Below are positions 34,562-45,880 of a stretch of 64,000 bases of DNA, in pieces. Origin of the DNA: Cocos nucifera (Eukaryota > Streptophyta > Magnoliopsida > Arecales > Arecaceae); contig QRFJ01001034.1 of assembly GCA_006176705.1 (NCBI GenBank), forward strand, positions 488,036 to 552,035, in the 5' to 3' direction. Numbering within the stretch: position 1 is the first letter of the stretch; the number at the start of each line of letters is the position of its first letter. The translations under genes and the position numbers were made by a program. Under the pieces are notes generated by a model. The model ran no database searches. It saw only the letters and a list, made by a program, of their open reading frames with translations, and was not told where the DNA came from.

Positions 34562-34869
34562 ACATGTCATGCACCTATTGGAGAGCTGGTGGGGGCCTGT
34601 CCCCCTGCTCCAGAACCTGGCAAGGAGAAGGGCGCACGCCAAGGGTGGCGTGAGCCCAAGTAGGAGGCGCCTAGGAGTCCTTGTTGGACAAGGACTCACC
34701 TCCCTTTTGGATTCCAAATCAGAGTTCTACTAAGAATCCAGTTTGACTGGTCTTAGGTGCCCTCTAAGGAGGAATCCAGGGGTCTCTATTCCAACCAATC
34801 AGATTTAGATCTGATTTCATAAAGGGTTGTGATTGGTTGAGAGGAAGAGGAGTTGGATCACAAGAGGTC

Positions 34870-34877
34870 TATAAATA
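34870..34877 (+). promoter_or_regulatory. TATA box of copia C 5' LTR
   Basis: TATAAATA sits inside the inverted repeat GGTCT...AGACC (34867-34882). The 3' LTR has the same at 42718-42725. Confidence 0.65.
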
Positions 34878-35393
34878 AGACCCTACGCCCAACCCTAATC
34901 CTAAGTGAATTCAATGAGATTTTCCATGCCCCAAGGCTGCCTCTCCCCTCCTTCTCCATGCCATAGTCTCTTCTCCCCTTGCTCTCAAAACGTCCAAAAG
35001 GTGTTTGCTGCAAAGGACGACTGCTGATCTTCAAAAGGAGTTTTGAAGATCCTCCAGATCAGATCCAGATCTGATTTTTGGAGATGATAGAGAAGAAGAG
35101 GATCTCCAGATCCAACCTGAGTGGATACCGGTAGAGGCCAGGCGCTTGCGTGGCTAAGATCCAGAACCTTCCGCTGCAATCAGGATCATCTACAGGGTAA
35201 TAGGATTACCCAAATCAGGTAAATTAAATTTGATTTAATTTATCTTATTTTATTTTATTTATTAAAATAATAAGAATCAGATCTGAAGCATATCAAGATC
35301 TGATTAAGATCAAGAGAAAATTTTTGAAATATATCTCTTGATCTGATCAGATCTGAACGAACCTGGACCGGGAAATCAGGATTTCCCTTCAAC

Positions 35394-35406
35394 TGGTATC
35401 AGAGCC
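35394..35406 (+). promoter_or_regulatory. Copia C primer-binding site
   Basis: TGGTATCAGAGCC, complementary to the 3' end of initiator-Met tRNA, starts two bases after the LTR. Confidence 0.9.
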
Positions 35407-37263
35407 ATGGTTCTAAATTATTTAGATCTGATTTTAATTTTATTTTAATTAGAAAATAATGTGATTTCAGATGTCACATGAGATGTGATCAGATCTGAAA
35501 TCAGAAAAAATTAAAATTAAATGATTTGGATCTAAGATTAGAAGATATGCATGACTAGTTCTAGAATAGAATAGTTCTATAGAATAGTCTTGCATGTTTT
35601 GATTTAATCTGATTAAATCATATTTTAGATCTTTTTATTTACTATTTTTTGATATTATAAGTGTTATAATAACATCTAAAAAATAGCAAATAAAAATTAT
35701 TTAATTTTAAATATCATATGAGATATGATTGATGCATGTCTAGACTAGTTGTAGAATAGTTCTACATAATTGTCTAGATTAGAATTTATTTTGATTAGAT
35801 CAATTTAAATCTAATTTTTTAGATTATTATGAGATAATTTAGATCTGAAAACATGCATGATTTGATACATGAGATGTATGCAAAATATGCCATGATTAGA
35901 TCTAAATTTGTATATGAGATATATGATATAGATCTGATAACTGTTTTGTAGTATTGACATGTTCCTGATTAAGGCGTTCCTCTTGGCCGTCCGGTCATAA
36001 GAACGAAGAAGGGTTTAAAGGCCCTCTCTTCCCATTCGATGGGGTGTTCTTATGATGTGTAGGGGTGCTGCGTGTTCGTCCTTAATCAGAAACCCAAAAC
36101 TTACTTTCTGCAAAACCCTAGATCCTGAAACCCTAGGATTTATTGTGCATATTTTGTTTATGAACCCTACTTAATTAAGAATTAAGTTTATGGAATATTA
36201 ATTAGGTCTAAAATTGAGAATTTCAGATCTAAGACATATTCATAATACTGGGTTCGGGCTTGGGTAGCTCAATTAGGTCTAAGCGGTTGATCAAACCGAA
36301 TCAAGAGTTGGTTAGATGGGATCAACAATGCTTAAATTGACCAGCCTAATAGGATTAAGTCTGGGTCAAGATCGAGTCACGATCAAGCAAGACCTAATTA
36401 GGCTCAGAGGTTAGAGTCTGGATTGTAGGCTAACCCAATTGGTTCTGACTCAACAATTTGGTGTCTAAGGTAAGTTTGGCACATACGACCGACTGGTTTT
36501 TAATTGGAAGCTACTCGACCTGAATGCGTTCTTGTACGAGTTAATGGCATATTCCTTCCACCGGTCTCACTTACCTGGCCATATCTGTTGACACAGTTCT
36601 GATCTGAGGTGGTCAATAATCCGAGCTAACCCATGCCACTAGGTTAGTCATAATTGTTATGACTAAGCCAAGTCTAGTTTAATGAGACCTGAATCAATTC
36701 TCCCTAAGAAAAGATTAAGTCTGAGGTCTTCCACCATTGTAGATGTGCGGGCCCTTCCCGGGGTTGATTGTTCTCGGCTGGATACAGTGGCTCAGTTGCA
36801 CCGGGAAGATGCAACCATGTCTATTAGGCATTGGATGCTATGGGCTGGAGGATGAGTTGGGCTCAATATTTGGATACGGTGAGAGACTCAATTAGGAACC
36901 CAGTCTATGCAAATGGTGGGTCTGACTTAACTAAGGAGTGGATCAATATTCCGGATACGGTGAGATTCATGAATTAGAGACCAAGTTTGGGTGCACCATG
37001 ATTAGAGAATCATTGAACAAGAGTTGTTCACTCATTGGCTAACCCATCACCAATAACTGTTAGGTGAGGTGATGAGTCAGTTGGTGAGACCGCACCACCC
37101 ACTAGAAATCATTAATCATGGAGATTTTTCGCATCTCTACAGAGGGAGTGTAGGGATCCGAGAAAATAGTGGGAGCTAATTTGTTTAAAAATAAAATCCC
37201 TAAATAAATTGGTCAAGTCAAAATTACAGTATCTAACTAGAATCTTTGACTCTCTACAGGAAA
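35407..37263 (+). other. Copia C 5' leader
   Basis: Non-coding leader of about 1.86 kb between primer site and gag. The first part is AT-rich with repeated AGATCTGA strings. A candidate structured element lies at 35965-36089, and 36240-37100 is less AT-rich without an open frame of note. Confidence 0.7.
35965..36089 (+). other. Candidate structured RNA in the leader
   Basis: Three nested stems can form: CTGATTAAGG (35965-35974) with CCTTAATCAG (36080-36089), 10 bp; CATAAGAAC (35996-36004) with GTTCTTATG (36046-36054), 9 bp; and CCCAT/ATGGG around TCG (36031-36043). Copia B keeps all three with consistent base changes (47053-47173). A role in packaging, dimerisation or translation is possible but not shown. 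Confidence 0.6.
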
Positions 37264-38108
37264 ATGTCTGCGTCCAACCCATTGGCACGTATCCTGGACA
37301 CACATAGACTGACTGGACCCAATTATAAAGATTGGCTCAGGAACTACAAAATTATTTTGGGTTCAGAGAAGTTAACCCATGTTTTGGACCAGGACCCTCC
37401 CACCTTACCAGCCCGTCCATCCACTGAACAGAGAGCGTCTCTGGAAAAATGGATAGACGAAGATAATAAGGCCAGATATTACATGTTGGGCTCGATGTCT
37501 GATGAGCTCCAGCGCCAACATGAAGATATCGGGACTGCTCGCCAAATGTTGGCTCACCTGCAGGAGATGTTTGGTGAACAGAGTCGCGCAGCCAAATATC
37601 AAGTCACGAAATGACTTTTTAAGGCTAAGATGCGTGATGGGCAGTCAGTCCAAGATCACTGTCTGACAATGATCAAGGACATGGAAGAGCTTGAGAAGCT
37701 CGGTGTGAAGTTAGACTTGGATCTGCAGAACGATATTATTCTGCAATCCTTGACTGATGCATATGGGCAATTCATCATGAATTACCACATGCATAAACTT
37801 CAAAATTCCTTGGCCGAATTAATGAATATGCTGGTTACCGCTGAGCTTTCTATGAAAGGTTCTAAAGGCTCAGTTCTTGCTATGGAACGGACTTCTTCCA
37901 AAAGAAAGTCTTATGGAAAGAAAAAGAAGTCTGTGAAAAAGCAAAAGGTGGAAGGATCAAAGAAGAAGAAGGCAGAGCCGAAGAAAGAAGGCCGATGTCA
38001 AAGGAAAGTGTTTCCATTGCAACAGCGACGGCCATTGGAAGCGGAACTGCCCTACTTACCTGGCCACCCTGAAGAACAAGAAGGAAGGTCCTTCTGGAGG
38101 TATGCTCG
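37264..38108 (+). pseudogene. Copia C gag
   Basis: ATG 37264 opens SASNPLARILDTHRLTGPNY. The capsid region includes ARYYMLGSMSDELQRQHED and HLQEMFGEQSRAAKYQV. A TGA (37612-37614) breaks the frame once; reading resumes LFKAKMRDGQSVQDHCLTM to the lysine-rich linker near 37950. After a one-base shift near 37985-37995 the zinc knuckle CFHCNSDGHWKRNC is intact (C-x2-C-x4-H-x4-C). Gag would form the particle. With one stop and one shift, this is a lightly damaged copy. Confidence 0.9.
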
Positions 38109-38111
38109 TTA

Positions 38112-38756
38112 TTGAGTCTAACCTTACGGATTTCTTCTGCATCCAGTTGGGTGCTTGACTCTGGTTCTAGTGCTCATCTGTGCACTTCCATGCAGGGTCT
38201 TGAGGATAGCAGGAGGCTGAGGGATGGAGACATGATCCTACGCATCGGTAATGGAGCAAGAGTTGCTGCAGTAGCCGTGGGAACATACCCTCTTCGATTA
38301 CCATCTGGTTTAGACTTAGTTTTGAAAGACTGTTATTATGTGCCTGCAGCTAGCAGGAATTTGATTTCTGTTTCATGCTTAGCACAAGAAGGCTATGTGA
38401 TTACCTTCTTTAAGGACCATTGTAACATTCTTTATGAAAGAAATAAAATTGCAAATGGTTTCCTTATTAATGGTCTTTATCAGCTACATATTGATGTACC
38501 TGTTCTAACTATCGAGCAAAACGTGAATGCCAAACGACCTAGGGATAGTCCAAACGATAGATATCTATGGCACCTGAGATTAGGTCATATAGCAGAAGAT
38601 AGGATCAACAAATTGGAGAAAAATGGGCTATTGAGTCCATTGACTTTCGAGTCATATCCAACTTGTGAATCTTGTCTTCAAGGCAAAATGACTAAACTCC
38701 CTTTTGTTGGACATGGGGAAGAGGGCCACAGATCTCCTTGCCCTAGTACATACTGA
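38112..38756 (+). pseudogene. Copia C protease and pre-integrase domain
   Basis: Open throughout. SSWVLDSGSSAHLCTSMQG holds the DSG active site of a retropepsin-type protease. ASRNLISVSCLAQEGYVITF follows, then YLWHLRLGHIAEDRINKLEK and CESCLQGKMTKLPF, the H-x-H and C-x2-C zinc-binding N-terminal domain of integrase. The frame differs from the zinc-knuckle frame by one base, and another shift at the GEE run near 38717-38725 ends it early. Confidence 0.9.
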
Positions 38757-39600
38757 TGTGTGCGGCCCATTTGATGTGCCGGCTAGAGGCAATTTTGTCT
38801 ACTTCATTACTTTACCGATGATCTGTCTAGGTATGGGTATGTGTATCTTATGAGACACAAGTCTGAAGCTTTTGAAAAGTTCAAAGAATTCAGACATGAA
38901 GTAGAAAAACAAACTGAAAAACCCATTAAGGTTCTTCGATCAGATCGAGGAGGTGAATACCTTAGCCGGGAATTCCTAGACTATCTCAAGGAAAATGGCA
39001 TAGTCTCTCAATGGACTCCACCAGGAACACCTCAACTCAACGGGGTTTCAGAATGGAGAAATCGGACTCTATTAGATATGGTTCGATCCATGATGAGCTT
39101 CACAGACCTCCCTGATTTTCTTTGGGGACACTCATTGTTAACTTCAATTTATCTACTGAATAGGGTTCCCTCTAAAACCGTTCCTACCACACCGTATGAG
39201 ATATGGCACGGTAAGAAACCAAGTCTGAGTCATCTCAGAATTTGGGGTTGTCCGGCTCATGTCAAAAGACAACAAGCGGACAAGTTAGAGTTTAGGTCCT
39301 TTAGAGCTCGATTCATAGGATATCCTAAAGAGTCATTAGGATACTATTTCTACATTCCAGAAGACCACAATGTGATTGTGAGTCGACATGCCATCTTTCT
39401 TGAAAAATAGTTTATTCAAGATAGCGGCATTGGAAAGCAGATTAAGCTTGATGAGAAAGTCTCACAAGTACAACGAGCTAAGGACCAATTGGAACCAAAT
39501 CAGGTTGAGCCAATAAGAACACTACCTCCTCCACCTCGTAGATCGGAAAGAGTTTTCCCATCCCCCTGAAAGATACTTAGGTATTATTTCAGAGGAAGTA
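38740..39600 (+). pseudogene. Copia C integrase
   Basis: All three catalytic acids are present: D in LVHTDVCGPF, D in VLRSDRGGEY, and E in NGVSEWRNR. The domain inserts the cDNA copy into the genome. A missing base in a T run near 38810-38814 shifts the frame between YFIT and TDDLSRYGYVYLM. The stretch 38841-39410 is open, ending in a TAG where the family continues FIQ. The C-terminal linker has a further shift near 39545. Confidence 0.9.
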
Positions 39601-39604
39601 GAGG

Positions 39605-40505
39605 AAAATGTTCCTCGTAGGTAATGGTGCTCATGGTGATGATCCCAAAACCTACAACGAGGCGATATCAGATATCGACTCCGAGAAATGGCTAGAGGCA
39701 ATGCAGTCAGAAATTGACTCGATGCACTCAAACCAAGTCTGGACCTTGGTAGATCCACCAGAAGGTATAGTACCTATTGGGTGTAAATGGATCTTCAAGA
39801 GAAAGATTGGTGCAGATGGGAATGTGGAGACATTCAAGGCTAGACTAGTGGCAAAAGGTTATAGTCAACGCGAAGGCATTGACTATCAGGATACCTTTTC
39901 CCCAGTGGCTATGCTAAAATCCATCCGCACATTGCTTGCCGTTGCAGCCTATTTCGATTATGAAATATGGCAAATGGACGTGAAAACGGCATTCTTAAAT
40001 GGATATCTTGAGGAAGATATCTATATGGAACAGCCGCTAGGTTTCACATCCAGTGATACTGATCACAAGGTTTGCAAGCTGCAAAGGTCCATATATGGAC
40101 TTAAGCAAGCATCTCGGAGCTGGAACACTCGTTTCAATGATGTGATCAAAAAAGTTTGGTTTCATCAAAAATGAAGAGGAACCATGTGTTTTCAAAAAGG
40201 GTCAGTGGGAGCGCTGTTGTCTTCCTCGTATTGTACGTGGATGACATCCTCCTTATTGGGAATGATATTCCCATGTTGACATCAGTCAAGATGTGGTTGT
40301 CCAAGGAATTCTCCATGAAAGACCTAGGTGAAGCATCCTTTATTCTAGGAATTAAGGTCTATAGGGATAGACCGAATAGGATGCTAGGACTTTCACAGAA
40401 GATGTACATAGAGGAAGTACTAAAGAGGTTTAGTATGGAAAACTCTAAGAGGGGATTAATACCCTTCAGACATGGTATTCATCTTTCCAAGAAGATGTGC
40501 CCCTA
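39605..40505 (+). pseudogene. Copia C reverse transcriptase
   Basis: The frame 39608-40174 holds VWTLVDPPEGIVPIGCKWIF, FKARLVAKGYSQREGIDY, MDVKTAFLNGYLEEDIYM (first catalytic aspartate) and SIYGLKQASRSWNTRFNDVI. An extra A in a six-A run at 40148-40153 shifts the frame. It then continues VFLVLYVDDILLIGNDIPM with YVDD at 40234-40245, and SMKDLGEASFILGIKVYRDR. The domain would copy the element RNA into DNA. Confidence 0.92.
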
Positions 40506-41000
40506 GCACACCTGAGGAAATAGAACGCATGAGCAAGATCCCTTATGCTTCTGCAATAGGGAGCCTCATGTATGCCATGCTATGTACACGACCTGATATA
40601 GCCCATGCTGTGAGTGTCACAAGCAGATATCAGTCAAATCCAGGTGAAGAACACTGGACTTCTGTGAAATGTATCCTTAAGTACTTGAGAAGAACTAAGG
40701 ATATGATGTTGGTCTTTGGTAATGGAGAACTCCAAGTCCAGGGATACACAGACTCGGATTTCATGTCCGATATAGATGATCGAAAGTCGACATCTGGCAA
40801 GTCTGTTTGTGCTGGAAAGAGTTCCAAGCAAACGGTGATACCATCTCATCCGCGATTACCTTGAGAAAGGTTACGTTGAGGTCAAGAGAGTCAACTCCAC
40901 AGATAATGTGGCAGACCCACTTACAAAGCCGTTGGGCCAGCAGAAGATCGAAGCCCACCTTGAGAAGATGGGACTTAGACTTGTAGCCAATTGGCTTTAG
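40472..41000 (+). pseudogene. Copia C RNase H with internal deletion
   Basis: After a shift near 40500 the frame reads PYASAIGSLMYAMLCTRPDI and GYTDSDFMSDIDDRKSTSG, then GKSSKQ. Here about 200 nt present in copia B (equivalent to 31942-32144) are missing. Sequence resumes as RDYLEKGYVEVKRVNSTDN and ADPLTKPLGQQKIEAH, ending at TAG 40998. The loss removes the middle of RNase H, including the segment expected to hold its catalytic glutamate, so the enzyme should be inactive. Confidence 0.88.
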
Positions 41001-41014
41001 GACAAGTGGGAGAT

Positions 41015-43298
41015 TGTTAGATATATGTGCCCTAGAAGCCAGAATTGGCTGACACTTGTAATACACTTCTAGGGGCAAAATTATAATTTTGACTATAATT
41101 CAATAAAATGGGTTATTTTCTATCACATATGTGTATTTAGTGTCTGTGATACATCCTTTGAGTTAATGGTAATGATAATTCATATTTTCAAGAGTTGAAA
41201 ATTTAAGACATGAATAATCATTATTAACTCATAAACATGCTCCCGACCATAGGATCATCACGAGGATGGTGATTGATCCGGAAGGTTGGTGTACAATCGC
41301 TTCTCTTTAGTAGATGAGTCTTGAGTCTACGGTGTGGAGACACCGGAGCGAGAGTACAGGTACTCGTTAGAGAACGAGGGCACTGAGCGTGACCACCTCG
41401 AGTAGTCATTAGGGAAGTCTACCTTCTCGTCAATGACTGACTCGATGCTGCAGTAGTGTGTCTGGTTCTTTGACCTGAGGATGCATCGGCAGTTCACCTT
41501 GAGGGTGTTATAGTTTGACTACACCATTACTCGGTCTCCTAGCCATATGGAACCCTGAGGTGTATGTTGGCTATGAGCATGTTCATTGTAGGAACTGGAT
41601 TGCATCAAGATGGAATCTATCTACCTCGGTGGTAGAGGAGCAGCCCTATGATGATCATGAGAATCAAGTCCAGAAATCCATGGCCATGGTAGAGTGAAAT
41701 AATAGAAAGAGTTTCTATTTAGATTTTCACATTGGACTTCGAATCGAATGATTACATCATATGACAGAGACTAGGGTTTGACGAGTTCACCTTAACCCTA
41801 ATCTGATCGGGGCTCAAGATAGAAGAACTTAATCACACAGGTAGCTGCACCAAGAGGTTCGCATTCAGCTCTGATGGGTTGCCACCATATACTGCTAGGT
41901 GTCACTGGTGGATTTTGGGAGCAATTAGAATGATTTAGATGATCGATCATTCTAGCTGTTCGAATCAGAAGAGTTCTGATCCATCGAAAGGAGTTTCGAT
42001 GATGTCGATGATAGAGATCATGACATATCCCATTACCATACAGAACTGAACCTAACTGGGTCACACAAAATAAGGGTTTGAATCTGGTGATCATCAATTG
42101 AACTGATCTAGTTCAATTGATCTGAATGAGATTCAATTAGGTTCAAGGAAATCGTGCTAGCACTCGATTGAACCTAACGTTCTTCTTTTACTATCATAAA
42201 TAAGTTGTCCTGACTGAGCCAAAGGAGTTTGTGCTCAATCAGAGGCCTTCATATGGTCTGACTGGAGGTTGTCCAAGTCAGAATAGGTTGTCTTATTTGT
42301 AAGACATTACCTGCCATTTTTGGTCACCTGCCATTTCTTGTTCTTTGACTTTGGTCAAAAGTCTACCTTTGACTGGTCAAACATTGACCATTGACCCTTT
42401 GACTTTTGACCACATGTCATGCACCTATTGGAGAGCTGGTGGGGGCCTGTCCCCCTACCAAAACCTGGCAAGGAGAAGGGCGCACGCCAAGGGTGGCGTG
42501 AGCCCAAGTAGGAGGCGCCTAGGAGTCCTTGTTGGACAAGGACTCCACCTCCCTTTTGGATTCCAATCAGAGTTCTACTAAGAATCCAGTTTGACTGGTC
42601 TTAGGCGCCCTCTAAGGAGGAATCCAGGGGTCTCTATTCCAACCAATCAGATTTAGATCTGATTTCACAAAGGGTTGTGATTGGTTGAGAGGAAGAGGAG
42701 TTGGATCATAAGAGGTCTATAAATAAGACCCTACGCCCAACCCTAATCCTAAGTGAATTCAATGAGATTTCCCATGCCCCAAGGCTGCCTCTCCCCTCCT
42801 TCTCCACGCCATAGTCTCTTCTTCCCTTGCTCTCCACGTCCAAAAGTGTTTTGGATTTAGTTTGGTGCGATTCAGATCAAGGAAAGGCGATCAAAAGCAA
42901 GAAGGCTGCGCTGCTGCAAAAGGACGACTGCAGATCTTCAAAAGAGTTTTGAAGATCCTCCAGATCAGATCCAGATCTAATTTTTGGAGGTGTGATAGAG
43001 AAGAAGAGGTTCTCCAGATTCAACCCGAGTGGATACCGGTAGAGGCCAGGCGCTTGCGTGGCTAAGATCCAGAACCTTCCGCTGCAATCAGGATCATCTA
43101 CAGGGTAATAGGATTACCCAAATCAGGTAAATTGAATTTGATTTAATTTATCTTGTTTTATTTTATTTATTGAAATAATAAGAATCAGATCTGAAGCATA
43201 TCAAGATCTGATTAAGGTCAAGAGAAAATTTTGAAATATATCTCTTGATCTAATCAGATCTGGACGAACCTGGACCGGGAAATCAGGATTTCCCTTCA
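41015..43298 (+). repeat. Copia C 3' LTR
   Basis: 2284 bp, the same length as the copia D LTR. Carries the W-box cluster (42345-42411) and TATA box (42718-42725). Retains the ~60 bp absent from the 5' LTR (about 42848-42908). Confidence 0.95.
42345..42411 (+). promoter_or_regulatory. W-box cluster in copia C 3' LTR
   Basis: Same eight TTGAC[C/T] cores as at 34495-34561. Confidence 0.55.
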
Positions 43299-43303
43299 TC
43301 TAC

Positions 43304-43600
43304 ATTCCTATCAGCACCTATCTTTCTCTTGTAGATTTATTTACACCCAATAGATACTATACTTTTAGGTGGATCTACCAAGGTCCAGACTTGGTTAGAG
43401 TGCATTGAGTCAATCTCTGACCTCATTATCTCTAACCATTTCTCGAAATCGATATTTGATATCACCTTGTCATAGGTCTTGGGATCATCACCATGAATCC
43501 TATTTTTTATGAGAAATATTTTCTCAACATTCTCTAAAATAGTATCTAAGTATCTTTCAAGATGATGGAAAATTCTATTTGACCTACGAAGTGGAGGAAG
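43304..43600 (-). pseudogene. Copia B RT N-terminal part
   Basis: The minus frame reads HGDDPKTYDKVISNIDFEKW, then SEIDSMHSNQVWTLVDPPK and KRKIGADRNV, breaking exactly at the TCTAC target of copia C and resuming at 33165 with EIFKAWLVAKGYSQ. Confidence 0.85.
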
Positions 43601-44480
43601 TTGTGTTTGAATTGGCTCAATCTGATTAGGTTCTATAGGTTCCTTAGCTCGTTATTGTTTGGAGACCTTCTCCTCGAGCCTGATCTATCTTTTGATGCCA
43701 CCATCTTGAATAAACTATTTTTCAAGAAAAATAGCATGTCGACTCATAATTATATTATGATCTTCTAGAAGATAGATGTAATATCCTAACGACTCTTTAG
43801 GATGTTCTATGAATCAAGTTCTAAAGGACCTAGACTTTAACTTGTCTGTCTGTTGTCTCTTAACATGGGCCGGACAACCCCAAATTCTGAGGTGATTCAG
43901 ACTTGATTTCTTACCATGCCATATCTTATATGATATGATAGGAATGATTTTAGAAGAAATCCTATTTAATAAATAGATTATAGTGATTAGACTATGTCCC
44001 TAAAGAAAAATAGGAAGGTTCATGAAGTTCATCCTGGATCGAACCATATCTAATAGGTTACGATTTCTTCGTTCTAAAATCTCGTTGAGTTGAGGCATTC
44101 CAGGTAGAGTCCATTCTGAGATTATGCCATTATCTTTAAGATAGTCTAGAAATTTCTGACTAAGGTATTCACCTCCTCGATCTAATCGAAGAACTTTGAT
44201 GGATTTTTTTATTTACTTTTCTACTTCATGTTTGAATTTCTTGAACTTTTCAAAGACTTCAGATTTATGTCACATCAAATACACATACCCATGTTGAGAT
44301 AAATCATTGGTAAATATGATGAAGTAGATATAATTGTCTCTAACCGGCACATCAAATGGGCCACACACATCTATGTGTACCAGGGCAAGTAGGTCTGTGG
44401 CTCTTTTTCATGTCCTACAAAAGAAAGCTTGGTCATTTTGTCATGAAGGCATGATTCATAAATCAGATATGACTCAAAAG
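43601..44480 (-). pseudogene. Copia B integrase
   Basis: The minus strand aligns with copia C integrase: the C-terminal IIVSRHAIFLEK-like segment near 43720-43760, the WGCPAHVKR-like stretch near 43860-43890, the LRLDRGGEYLS counterpart near 44165-44195, and HIDVCGPFDVPV near 44345-44375. Point stops and small indels are scattered through it. Confidence 0.78.
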
Positions 44481-45020
44481 TCAACAAACTTAATAGTCTG
44501 AATTTTTTTAATTTGTTAACCCTGTCTTCCACTATATGACCTAGCCTAAGGTGCTATAGATACCTATTGTTTAGATTATCCCTTGGTCGCTTTAATCCTA
44601 TGGCATTCACGTTTTGCTCGATATTAAAAATAGAAACATCAATATGTAACTGGTAGAGACCATTAATAATGAAACCACTTGCAATTTTATTTCTTTTGAA
44701 AAGAATAATACAATGGTCCTTAAGGAAACTAATTACATAGCCTTCCAATGCTAAATAAGAAATAAAAATCAAATTCCTGCTTGCTGCAGGAACATAAAAA
44801 TAGTTCCTAAGTACTAAATTTAATTCTGATGGTAGTTAAAGAGGATAGGTTTTCACAACTATAGCAACAACTCTTGCTTCATTTTCGATGCGTAGGATCA
44901 TCTCACCATCTCTTAGCCTCTTGCTCTCCTCAAGACCCTACATAGATGTGTGCAAGTGAGCACTAGAACCAGAGTCAAGCATCCAACTGGATGTAGAAGA
45001 AATCATAAGGTTAGATTTTA
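44481..45020 (-). pseudogene. Copia B protease and pre-integrase
   Basis: The open piece 44554-44772 reads MIFISYLALEGYVISFLKDH and ASGFIINGLYQLHIDVSIF, the counterpart of the same segment in C. The protease DSGS region lies near 44960-44985. Confidence 0.8.
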
Positions 45021-45880
45021 TAACGAGTATACCTTTAGAAGGACTTGTCTTCTTTTTATTCTTCAGACTGGTCGGGTATAAATGATAGTTCCGCTTTCAA
45101 TGGCTATCTGTATTACAATGAAAATATTTCTTTTTGTCGGTGGCCTTTTTTTTTTGGCTCTTCTTGCTTTTTCTTCTCTCCATCTATCTTTTGCTTCTTC
45201 GCAGACTTCTTCTTCTTTTTAAAATTTTTTTAGAGGAAGTCCGCTCCACAGCAAGCACTGAGCCCTTTGAATCTTTCAAAGAAAGCTCAGTAGTAACCAG
45301 CATATTCATCAATCTGCCAAGGTACATTGTAGCTTATACATATGAAAGTTCATAATGAAATACCCATATGCATCAGTCAAGGACTACAAGATCACATCAA
45401 TTTGCAAGTCTCCGTCTAGCTTGACATCGAGCTTCTTAAGCTCTTCTAATCTTTGATCATCATCAGACAATGATCTTGGACCGATTGTCCATTACGTATT
45501 TGAGCTTTAAAAGGTCTTCTAGTAACTTGATACTTGGCTGTGCGACTCTCCTCACCAAACAACTCTTGTAGGTAAGTCAATATTTAGCAAACAATCTATA
45601 TATCCTCATGTTGGCATTGAAGTTCATTAGACATTGAGCCCAACATGTAGTACCTAGCTTTATTATCTTCGTCCGTCCTCTTTTTCAGAGATGCTCTCTA
45701 TTCAGTAGATAGATTGGCTGGTAAGATGGGAGGTCTTGATCCAAAATATGAGTCAGCTTTTTGGAATCCAAAATAATTTTGTAGTTCTGGAGCCAATCAT
45801 TGTAATTAGGTTTGATCAGTCTATGGGTATCGAGGATATGGGCTAGTGGATTGGATGTAGATATTTTTTATAGAGAGTCA
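45021..45880 (-). pseudogene. Copia B gag
   Basis: Minus-strand homology with C gag runs from the lysine-rich linker (the TTC/CTT-rich stretch 45130-45240 on the plus strand) to the N terminus near 45870, with frequent stops. The zinc knuckle lies near 45090-45130. Confidence 0.75.

Larger units (their letters stand above)
33171..35391 (+). repeat. Copia C 5' LTR
   Basis: 2221 bp, TGTTAGATAT to TTTCCCTTCA. Contains a terminal stem-loop (33184-33233), a W-box cluster (34495-34561) and a TATA box (34870-34877). Compared with the 3' LTR and with copia D it lacks about 60 bp after CGTCCAAAAGGTG (near 35000). Confidence 0.95.
33171..43298 (+). mobile_element. Copia element C, nearly full-length
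   Basis: This 10.1-kb element lies in the RT of copia B, flanked by perfect TCTAC duplications (33166-33170 and 43299-43303). The LTRs (33171-35391 and 41015-43298) are nearly identical apart from a ~60-bp gap and single-base indels. It has an initiator-Met primer site, a 1.87-kb leader, a gag-pol with all copia domains, and a polypurine tract (GACAAGTGGGAGAT, 41001-41014). The RNase H has a ~200-nt deletion, so even if other breaks are sequencing errors, this copy should not be autonomous. Its lineage within Ty1/copia is left open. Confidence 0.95.
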
